From Rhynchosporium graminicola (lineage: Eukaryota > Ascomycota > Leotiomycetes > Helotiales > Ploettnerulaceae), in assembly GCA_900074885.1 (NCBI GenBank), contig FJUW01000003.1, positions 1,040,196-1,104,195 on the forward strand: 64,000 nt of DNA. Direction: 5' to 3'. Within the stretch, counting starts at the first letter, position 1. Each line of letters opens with the position of its first letter. The notes under the pieces were generated by a model, which made no database searches, was not told the origin of the DNA, and saw only the letters and a program-made list of their open reading frames with translations. Both the position numbers and the translations under genes were made by a program. This document shows positions 51,377 through 61,300 of this stretch, in pieces.

Positions 51377-53978
51377 TCAAAACTCCCTGAAGCTTTGTTC
51401 TGTGACTTCTTGCAAGTTCAGCCCCGCTCTTGGTCTGCTCGCAGGGGAAGAAGGACCTTGGTTTGCCCCTCTCCAATTTGGGCTCGCTTCTCGATAACTC
51501 ATGACAAGTTCCGTCCCTCCTCTTAGCAGATCCTCCAACAGAGACCTCCGCAACACAGCCATCTGACTCCCGCGGTTCTTCAACAACTCGCTGACCATTA
51601 CAGTAGCGTTTTCGCGATCCAATCGCGCCATCTCCGCTGCCTGTGCATGAGGTTGTGGACTTTCAGGAGGCTGCAAATCGTGATTGATGGCCGGTACAGG
51701 TAGTGACAAGCCAGTAGTGGGAGCAGGATCTGGTGACGAAGGCTGGTAGTCGACCAAAGCCTTCCCGGTAAGCATCGTCACCAAAGGCTGGAACACAACA
51801 ACATCCTGCAGCATATCGCTGATACACTTCGATCCCTCATCCGTCCTTGCCATAAGCGCAAACACGAACCAACCTTCACTTCTCACAACCGGCCATTTCG
51901 TCTGACTTACCATAAAACCTAAAGGTCTCCCAATATCAGGATGAAGAGCGAAGAAAGTGCCTTGAATGCGCTTAGTTTCCGATTCCTCGGTGCTGCGGCC
52001 AACGCCAGTGTTGAACACTCTACAGATGGATGTTACCAGACGCGCAATTTCCATTTTGATGGGCTCCACATCTGTGCGTTCGAAGAGAGCGATGAGGAGA
52101 GAAAGTTTCGTGCGTGTGTGAGAGGGCGAGTCTTGGTCTTCGGAAAGGCGCTTGCAGATTCGACGGACGTTGTTGAAATTTCCAACTGTGAGTTGGCGTG
52201 CTAAGGAGATCGAGGAGAACTGTATAGGTTGGAGAGTGTCCATTGCCCAGAGCCTGGGGAGGACGTCGAAGAGCCCGGCGTCGCCGAGGACATCTTTATT
52301 CTTGGCAGGTAGGGCGAGATTCTTGAGGAAGCCAAGAGCGGCGTGTAGGAGTTGTGAATCGGATGTGTCGGCAAGGATGGTAATGACAAGTTTATGGACT
52401 TGGGACACGTGCACGAATTCTTCGCACGTGGAATCTGAACGGGCGAGATTGCCTAGCATGATGCAAGCGCACACTTTGAGTTGTAGTTGTGGACTTGAAA
52501 GCCAGCGACGAAGCGAGCTGCTGAATGATGATGTAACGGGGTAGGCTTCGTGGTATTCGGGGAGTGCGGAAACGTCTGAGAGGACTTGGTTGAAATTGGT
52601 TCGCATTTGTGAGAGTGCTTTAGCATCTTCCAGATCTGAGGGCGGAGCCGAGTCAACGGTCGGTATCGATGGGTGGGAATCGAAGCGTGTGTACGAGTCT
52701 ACTAGGACGGCTAGAGTGCTATCCAAGGCACCTTGTGCGACCAAAGCCTTCTGGAATTTCTCATGTTTGAGGAAAGCTACAGATGTGTTCACTATGACAA
52801 TAAAGTCATCCATATCTACAGGTAGCTCCCTATCTGCCGCGATATTAAGGAGGACAATGGAGGTATTATCAGGAGCATGTTCTTGATCAGAAGCTGCTTT
52901 GTTAGCCAAAGATAGCTCTCTACTTCCGGGTCCTGCTCACCTTGCGCGACCATGAGGTCTAATAACTTGCAGGCATATCCTAAGAAAGCTCTGCTGTCGT
53001 TGAATCTCGGACTGGAGATCAGTTCTACGAGTTCTTTGGTCAGGTAAGCGTCGGATGCTTGCTTTTGTGCCGGTTCTGCTTTAAATCAGAGGTGATTCTT
53101 GATGTTACCATTAGGACTTACCATAGTCTATGCAGATATTATACAACACGGGTATCACGAAAGCAATCAAGGTAACATCCTGCAATTGAGCAACAACGGA
53201 CCCCAAGTAATTGCCAGCAACAACTCGAGCCCGGTTCTCGTCTACGCGGGTTAATTTCATGATTTTGAAGTGTGATTGCATGCCGTACCAGTGTCTGCGC
53301 AAGAATTGCCAATCAAGCGTAGTACATGTATCTTGAGGGTGTGTCGGAGAACATGTTCCCTGAATATCTCAAGGAAGAAATTGAGAACACCTGAATCTCC
53401 CAAAGGTATTCGCCATCTTGCTGTAGCTATTTGTTAGTGCCACGTAAATTCACCCTACAAGGAGTATCAGGAAAAGGGGAAGTAAACGGATAACACTATT
53501 CTGAGCAGCTGGGGGCTCTTTATGGTAAAGAGAAAACAGAAACTGTTATAGAAGGATAGTGAAAGGAACTATATTACTCACGATCTCGACTTCCGTCTGC
53601 CAGCTTCTCTGCCACCATATCAATTCGCTCTGAATCTGCCCACCACAGTTGTGCCAAAAGAGGCGGCACCCCTTTCAACCTCGCGGTTCGGCGTTCTTGG
53701 TCTTCAACGTCAACTACCTCCTCAATTTCATCATCACTTCCCCTCATAACTTGATCCTCTTTCACGGGGTCCTCCTCTAGATGAGACATTTCAAGAATGG
53801 ACTTCGAAATGGCGGCCGCTTGCTCAGTCGTAAGCATAAGATTCAATGAATCGGTTCCGAGTACATCACTTGTTGGATTTTGGACGAGACTCCTTGCATT
53901 CTCAAGTTCAAGCGGGTCTGTTGGCGAAGCGGAATGGCCTTCGGCGGATGGGCCGCTACTTACATGAGAATGAGACAT
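51377..53978 (-). CDS. Armadillo-repeat protein, SmgGDS-like (Rap1 GTPase-GDP dissociation stimulator)
   Basis: Five minus-strand exons (53978-53582, 53420-53289, 53241-53122, 53078-52941, 52896-51377) encode 768 residues, all in frame. After an acidic Ser-rich N-terminus of about 100 residues the protein is a run of armadillo-like helical repeats. Examples are PRWRIPLGDSGVLNFFLEIF, LIGNSCADTDENRARVVAG, VTLIAFVIPVLYNICIDY and LKVCACIMLGNLARSD. This arrangement and the NxxxD/ENR turn match fungal SmgGDS-type proteins, which act as chaperones or weak exchange factors for prenylated Rho/Rap GTPases. Other Arm-repeat families are possible. The 161-bp first intron is longer than the others. Confidence 0.75.
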
Positions 53979-55049
53979 TCTGTCGAGCTTATTGATATAG
54001 ATGTTGATGACTTAGGTCCGGGACTAAATTTGTGGCTAGCTCGTTCGTTGCTCAGTACGGTAGGGAATGTCGAAATATGCAAATACCACTGTAAAGCCCA
54101 GTGTGCTGCGCCACGAGTGGACGTGGATGTGTAAATGTAGGCTTGGCAAGTGTTAGAGTCGCAAAATTGTTGACTCCGATGTCCCGACTTCTGACCGGTA
54201 TCCGTTATGACGCTGGATGCGCGACTGAAGTGGTTTAGGTAAGATCGCAACTTATGTAACGTTGATATCTGACAGCTGAATATCATGGGGTTGGACGATG
54301 AGAATTTGAGGTAAACGTCAAACGCACGGCTAAAAATGGGCTAGTTCATTACGGTAGGCGAGAAGCTTACCAATAATTGACTAGCGCCTGTAGACTTCTC
54401 GTGAGGTTATTCTGATATTGCACAATATTTGTTTCCAGTGGGGTGCAATTGAACGTCAAAACTATGCCGGGCAGATCTAATTCTTCACGACATACATGAA
54501 AAGTGAAATCTTGCTGGACAAGATCTTAGGAGAATATAGGATGAGCTGATATCAATTTCGGACTCGCTTAAAAATGACTACATGAGCGAACTGCTGGAGG
54601 CTGACTCAGTACAGATGCCTGCGAAGAAAACCAAAGCCTTGGAATAGTAACCTACCTAGGAGATGCTCGAAAATTGTAATGGTAGAGTCCTGATGACGTT
54701 CCGGCAATTCCATGGCTTTAGGTTGTGGCTTCACAGCGATTGTAATATCTTCTCCGCTACCATCATGATGCATCTATCCCAATCATGGCCTTAGTTCAAG
54801 ATCTATTTGTTTGCTTCACATTATACAATGGTGTATAGCTCCGATATCAATTACACTGTCCTTGAATCTTTGTTGTCTTCAGCTTAGGGGCTAAGATAAT
54901 TAGGCGAAATGCTATCTTGCGCTGTGCCAAGAATGACGGACCTTAATGAAACAGCTGAGCTCGGCTCGCCAGGGTGGCATCTTCAAGCCCGAAGCTCATC
55001 CTGGACTTCACATCAACCATTCTCTAATTACACATCAACAACCACAAAT
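53979..55049. other. Intergenic between divergent genes
   Basis: 1.1 kb between the SmgGDS-like and glucosidase II beta starts. No gene, RNA or repeat recognised. Confidence 0.5.
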
Positions 55050-56864
55050 ATGAGGAGTATAGACACCCTACTCGTGCTAGGCACGTTCTCTACTGCTGTA
55101 CTTGCAGCAGAATCTTCAGCACGCCCTAGAGGTGTCAGTCCCGAATGTACGTTCCCTCCGCCATCTAGAACCCCCCATCCGCAGCATACAATTACCCATG
55201 AAAACCTCACTAATTGATCTATGAAATAGTTGCCAAATTTTACAAATCGACAGAGCCTTTTACCTGCATTTCAAACCCCTCAATCAAGCTCTCCTCCTCC
55301 CAAATCAACGACGAATACTGCGACTGTCCTGACGGCTCCGACGAGCCCGGCACCGCAGCTTGCTCCCACATTTCCACCCTCTCACCACCACAACCCTTTG
55401 CCAGTAAACCAAATACATCGTTCGCTCTCCCGGGTTATTACTGCAAGAATAAGGGACACATTCCGGGTTATGTGCCGCATATGTATGTCAATGATGGCGT
55501 TTGCGATTACGAGCTCTGTTGTGACGGTAGTGATGAGTACGCTGGCGTTGGAGGTGTGAAGTGTGAGGATAAATGTAAAGATATTGGGAAGGAGTGGAAG
55601 AGAGCTGATGAGGTGCGGAGGAAGAATGAGAGGGCTGCGTTGAAGAAAAGGATTGACTTAGTTAATGAAGCGCAGAGTTTGAGAGCTGGTGTGGAAATCA
55701 GTATCGGGAGACTGGAGACGGAGATTGGGGCGCAGGAGAAGAAGGCTGCAGCATTGAAGACGGCGTATGAGGAGATTGAGAGGAGGGAGAGGGGGCGAGT
55801 GGTTAGTAGTGCGGGGTCAAAGGGTAGTAAGGTTACTATTCTTGCTGGGCTGGCTAAACAAAGGGTTGAGGAGTTGAGGGAGACGCTTGAGGACGTTATG
55901 GAGAAGAGAGATCGGTTGAAGGGGAAGGTTGAGGAGTTGGAGAAGATTTTGGCAGCGTTCAAGGAGGACTATAATCCTAACTTCAACGATGAAGGTGTCA
56001 AGAGAGCTGTTAAGGCTTGGGATGACTACGCAGCTCAGAAGCTTGCCGGTGGAGATGTAGATGATTCCGCCGAGGACGGAGATCTCGCGGAAATTGTCAA
56101 GGAAGATTCAGAAACTGATGGTATCAACTGGGCCGAATGGGAGACAGAGGAGGAGAGTGACGTTGAAGCTCGTAAGTATTTCAAAATTACACAAAAAGCT
56201 CTACTAACAGATCCAAGTTTACAAATTCGAAGAGTACCTCCCAAGTTCGGTCCGCGACTGGGTTCACCAGAAGCTCATTGATTTCCGTATCATGCTTGTG
56301 GAAAATGGTATCCTGGCCGACAACTCCAGATCCGGCACCGAATCTAAAGCAGTCACTGACGCGCGATCCGCATTCCAAACTGCGAACGACGAAGTTTCCA
56401 CAAAATCTGCCTCCCTCGGCGACCTGCGAGAGGACCTTAAAAAAGACTACGGCACCGACGATATCTTCCGCGCCCTCAAAGATAAGTGCATCTCCAAAGA
56501 TTCAGGCGAGTACGAGTACGAGCTCTGCTGGATGGGCAGCACGAGTCAAAAAAGCAAGAAAGGCGGTGGAAACACCGGCATGGGCAATTTTGTTCGTTTT
56601 GATAAGATGATGGTTGATGAGGAGGTTAGTGCTGATGGCAAGGGACTGGGCAAAGGAGAGAGAGTGGTGTTGAGGTATGAGAATGGTCAGAATTGCTGGA
56701 ATGGACCGAATAGGCAGACGACTGTTGTGTTGGCGTGTGCGGAGACGGATGAGATTTGGAAGATTGTGGAGGAAGAGAAATGTATGTATAAGATGGAAGT
56801 TGGCACGCCTGCTGTTTGTGAGGGGAGGGAAGAGAAGAAAAATGGGGGAAAGGATGAGTTGTGA
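55050..56864 (+). CDS. Glucosidase II beta subunit (ER, KDEL-terminated)
   Basis: Exons 55050-55146, 55230-56171 and 56218-56864 encode 561 residues. A signal peptide is evident (MRSIDTLLVLGTFSTAVLAA). Two LDL-receptor-A-like cysteine modules follow: INDEYCDCPDGSDEPGTAAC, and VNDGVCDYELCCDGSDE. A long charged coiled coil (about 150-290) and an acidic stretch come next. The C-terminal MRH lectin domain has YELCWMG, VLRYENGQNCWNGPNRQTTV and CAETDE. The last four residues are KDEL, an ER-retrieval signal. The subunit retains and activates the catalytic alpha subunit that trims glucose from N-glycans in the calnexin cycle. It converges with RTF2 (223 bp gap). Confidence 0.94.
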
Positions 56865-57087
56865 ATTGTTTCAAGTTGAGGCGTAAAAAATGTAGAATAG
56901 CACTGGTGTTTCAGCAGCCTTAAACCGATCTTTTTACTTATACAACAATCATTGCCTTCAGATCTCGAGAGTAATTTTGCTTGAATGTAATTGCAAGATT
57001 ATTCTATCAAGTGATTTCGCCTTGCGCCAATCCAGTGGTATGCCTCGAAACGCCAGTGCTCCGTTTTCCACCCATGCTTTCCAAATC

Positions 57088-57960
57088 CTAGTTCTTTTTA
57101 GGTATCGAATATCCTCTCGTCATGAAATCCCCCGCCTTATGCGTCTGAGCACTGTATCCGGTATTCGAGAATAGACTCTTGAGATTTTCATTCAAACCTA
57201 GCTTTCGCCTCTTATTCAGCTCCGATTGCTCCGCGATAACCTTCGCAGTCAAAGAAGCTGTTGCAGAGTTCTTTATACCAGAATTATTGGTTGTCGTCGT
57301 TGTATTCGCTGTCTCTTTGGCTTCTGTTACAGCCTCTGCCTTCTTCCTCTTCTTGCTTCCCGGAGCTTTCTTCAGCGAATGTGTCAAGCCAGCCTCCCTC
57401 AGCCTCGCCATTCTCTCCACCAACTTCGCACTATCCTCCTTCGCAAGCGGTACCAAAGGTATGATATCTTCCTCCTTGTACGCCTCATTACACTCCACAC
57501 ATACATCACCCTTCACCTCCCTGATCGCTGCCTCAGAAAACGCATGTCCACACGGCACCAGATAAACACTCTTCGTCGTCGGTCCCAGCTCCTTACTCGT
57601 GACAGGGCACACCCACTTCTCCTCCTTCCCTTCCTTCAGCACCGTAAATTTGACCTCAACTACGTCCCTCAATCCCTTTACCCGCCCTTGCAGCACATCT
57701 TCTTTCTCTTTCAGCACTGAAGCAGGGGTATCTGGGTCTTTGGGGAGGAGTTGTTCCAGAATGGCGTCTTTGTTGTAGAGCGTTCCAGAGCTGTCGGACA
57801 CGATAGGCACAGTGAGAGGGCGGTTGGAGAGCGGACACCACGTCCAGGCGTGGGTTTGGGCTTCTTGTTGTGTGGCTTTTAGTTCGGTGGTGTTGAGTGC
57901 TCTCGCGGCGTTCTTGACGAGTTCGCGGCGGGTGGGGATTGAGCCGCCATCGTTACCCAT
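57088..57960 (-). CDS. RTF2: Replication termination factor 2 (Rtf2 family)
   Basis: Single-exon gene of 290 residues. It begins MGNDGGSIPTRRELVK, the invariant Rtf2 start. The first divergent zinc-binding module is WTWCPLSNRPL...YNKDAILEQLL. The second RING-like C2HC2-type module is WVCPVTSKEL...YLVPCGHAFSE....CVECNEAY. The tail is Lys-rich and low-complexity (KKRKKAEA, a run of Thr/Asn), ending GDFMTRGYSIPKKN. In fission yeast Rtf2 stabilises replication forks paused at the RTS1 barrier and acts with the PCNA/SUMO pathway. The gene is divergent from TOR, 417 bp away. Confidence 0.93.
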   Translation of the reverse strand: MGNDGGSIPTRRELVKNAARALNTTELKATQQEAQTHAWTWCPLSNRPLTVPIVSDSSGTLYNKDAILEQLLPKDPDTPASVLKEKEDVLQGRVKGLRDVVEVKFTVLKEGKEEKWVCPVTSKELGPTTKSVYLVPCGHAFSEAAIREVKGDVCVECNEAYKEEDIIPLVPLAKEDSAKLVERMARLREAGLTHSLKKAPGSKKRKKAEAVTEAKETANTTTTTNNSGIKNSATASLTAKVIAEQSELNKRRKLGLNENLKSLFSNTGYSAQTHKAGDFMTRGYSIPKKN

Positions 57961-58377
57961 TGCTCCTCCTGTTGTGAATTACAATTTGAGAGCTCGAAAA
58001 TTGACCGGGAATCGGTATCGAGGTTTTGCCTTTGACTCGATCGGGTGATGTGGTTGTAAAGATATTAAATACCTATGCGGGCGCAATGAGGATGCAGCTG
58101 ATGTGTTGATAAGCCTTATCGGAAGACCGGGCTAGGCACTCTAGCCCTTTTGGGGAACCTCTCACCTTCGGGTGGGAGCTTCACGTACTGTAAACAGGCT
58201 GAACGTTACGCCAATCTCGAGATTGCTACAATATTACCACACTCTCAACATTCCCTTAGGGCAGAATTCCTATCCTTCGAGGGAATAAAGGTCTCCGGTT
58301 TGAACACAAACACTACCTGATCACCTACATGTGCACTGGCCAAGATGGCCTACATCTAAAGAGAAGAGGAGAGCAAA
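57961..58377. promoter_or_regulatory. Bidirectional promoter RTF2 / TOR, with two stable hairpins
   Basis: 417 bp between divergent starts. At 58129-58147 lies a perfect inverted repeat, GGGCTAG-gcact-CTAGCCC, followed by TTTT. At 58159-58178 lies CTCTCACC-TTCG-GGTGGGAG, an 8-bp stem (one G-U) capped by the very stable C(UUCG)G tetraloop if transcribed toward TOR. Together they could form a structured TOR leader or a short structured RNA. Transcription cannot be shown from sequence. Confidence 0.5.
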
Positions 58378-61300
58378 ATGTCGCAGCCAGCTCATGATGC
58401 CCTGGCCCGCATTGTGCTTGACTTGCGCTCAAGGTTTGCAGAACTTGGACTTGACTCTATGGATACTTGCTAAATATATTTCGAACAGAACCAGCGATGA
58501 GACCAGAAAGCGCGGGGCTGCTGAGCTCAGAGAGCTTGTAGCTGTGGCCTACAGAGGTTTGTTGGTCGAAAGTGCCTCAAAGTACCTGGACTGATCAGAT
58601 TGTACTACCACAGATCTTCCAAGTGAACGATTTACAGAATTCTATAATGTGGTTAATACGAGAATCAACCAACTCATTACACATGCGGGCGATCCTTCAG
58701 ACAAATTGGGAGGAATTCATGCGCTCGATGCGCTTCTAGATTTTGACGGCACCGACAATGGCACGAAGACTACGAGATTCACGCAATCCCTGCGGACAGT
58801 ACTGAGAGGCAAAGACCTGGCTCCCATGCAGCCTGCTGCTGTTGTACTGGGAAAGATATGCAGACCTGGAGGGGCTTTGATCTCAGAATTGGTGGAAAGT
58901 GAAGTAAAGACAGCACTGGAATGGCTACAGTCGGACCGCGTGGAGGAGCGACGATACAGCGCTGTACTTGTTCTGCGGGAGCTCGCTCGAAATGCGCCGA
59001 CCCTCATGTACGCTTTCGTAGGTCTCATTTTCGACCAGATATGGGTTGGTTTAAGAGATATCCGACTGCTCATCCGACAGACGGCTTCAGAGGCGATCAG
59101 CGCCTGCTTTCAGATCATCAGAGAGCGAGACCAGGCTATGCGACAAACATGGCAGAAGCAGATATACAACGAAGCTGTTAATGGTGTCCAGAACAACGCC
59201 CTCGAATCCATTCATGGTTCGTTGCTTGTGATCAAGGACTTGCTTCAACAAGGAGGCATGTTTATGCATGAACACTATCAAGAGGTATGCGAGATCGTTT
59301 TCCGACACAAAGACCACCGTGACCAGCAAATCCGGAGGACAGTGGTACTATTGGTCCCTGAGCTAGCTAATTACTCTCCAACCGAGTTTGCTCAGAGTTA
59401 CCTACACAAGTTTATGGTCTTCTTGTCGGGGATGTTGAAGAAGGATAAGGATCGGAATGATGCTTTTCTCGCGATAGGTAATATCGCCAATGCGGTTAAG
59501 AGCGCTATTGCCCCATATCTTGACGGCGTTCTCATTTACGTTCGCGAAGGACTGAGTCTGAAATCGTGAGTTTGATATCTCGCTTTACCGGAAGGAAATC
59601 TAATGGCATCTAGGAGACGAAGTGGCACTGTCGACCCAGTGTTTGACTGTATTAGCCGACTGGCAGTTGCAGTCGGACAGACTTTGAGCAAGTACATGGA
59701 GGCACTGCTGGACCCCATATTTGCCTGTGAATTGACACCAAAACTCACGCAAGCTTTAGTGGACATGGCATTCTACATTCCTCCAGTCAAGTCCACAATA
59801 CAAGAGCGCTTGCTAGATATGTTGAGCAAAGTGCTCTGTGGCGAGCCCTTCAAACCTCTCGGAGCTCCGACTCCAAACAAAATCGCTGGTGCACCAGTAG
59901 TGCCCAAAGATTCGAAGGATCCGCTCGCATATGAGCACCGCCAGACAGAGATCAAACTTGCCTTGAACACGTTGGGAAGCTTCGACTTCTCAGGGCATGT
60001 TCTGAATGAGTTCGTTCGGGACGTTGCTATCAAGTACGTCGAGGATGATAATGCCGAGATCAGAGAGGCAGCTGCATTGACTTGTTGCCAACTCTACGTT
60101 CGGGACCCAATTGTCAACCAGACGAGTTATCACGCCATTCAGGTTGTCAGCGAGGTCATCGAGAAGCTACTCACGGTGGGTGTAGCGGATCCAGATCCCA
60201 ATATTCGCCGAACTGTTCTTGCGGCTTTGGACGAGCGGTTTGACAGACACTTGGCGAAGGCTGAAAACATTCGAACCCTTTTCTTTGCATTGAATGACGA
60301 AATATTCGGTATCAGAGAAGTTGCGATTGCCATCATTGGCCGTTTGACACATGTCAATCCCGCCTACGTTATTCCTTCCTTGCGGAAAGTTCTCATACAG
60401 ATGCTCACAGAGCTTGAGTTCTCGGACGTCGCAAGAAACAAGGAGGAGAGTGCAAAGTTACTCAGCCTGCTTGTCCAGAACTCCCAGAGACTGATTAAAC
60501 CATACGTCGATCCTATGATTACCGTTCTACTTCCCAAGGCCAGGGACTCCAACCCGACGGTCGCCGGTACGATTCTCAAGGCCATTGGTGACCTTGCAAC
60601 TGTTGGCGGGGAAGACATGATTCCATACTTAAATCAGCTCATGCCGATCATTATTGATGCATTGCAAGATCAGAGCTCTGTCATCAAACGTGAAGCTGCT
60701 TTGAGAACACTGGGTCAACTGGCAAGCAACTCTGGATATGTCATTCAACCTTATATGGATTATCCGCCACTTCTGGAGATCCTCCAAAACATCATCAGAT
60801 CGGAGCCGCACCGCGGCCCTCTGCGCCAGGAAACTATCAAGTTGATGGGAATCCTTGGAGCTCTAGATCCATACAAGCACCAACAGGTCGAAGAGAAATC
60901 GCCGGAAACTCAGTTGCGTCTAGAGGCGACCCAGATGACGGATATATCTCTGATGATGACCGGACTCACGCCGTCGAACAAGGAATACTTCCCTACCGTC
61001 GTGATTAATGCCTTATTACAGATCTTGAAGGATCAATCGCTTTCACAGCATCATGGACTTGTTGTTGAGGCCATTATGAATATCTTCCGGACACTACAGC
61101 TAGAATGCGTTCCCTTCCTAGACAAGGTCATACCAGCCTTCATTGGTGTGATTCGAAGCGCGTCAGCTTCTCGTTTAGAGTCGTACTTCAGTCAGCTGGG
61201 CATATTGGTCACAATCGTTCGACAACACATTCGAAATTTCTTGCCAGAGATTGTCGCTGTTCTACAGGAATTCTGGGACACAAGTCCAAGTCTACAGGCG

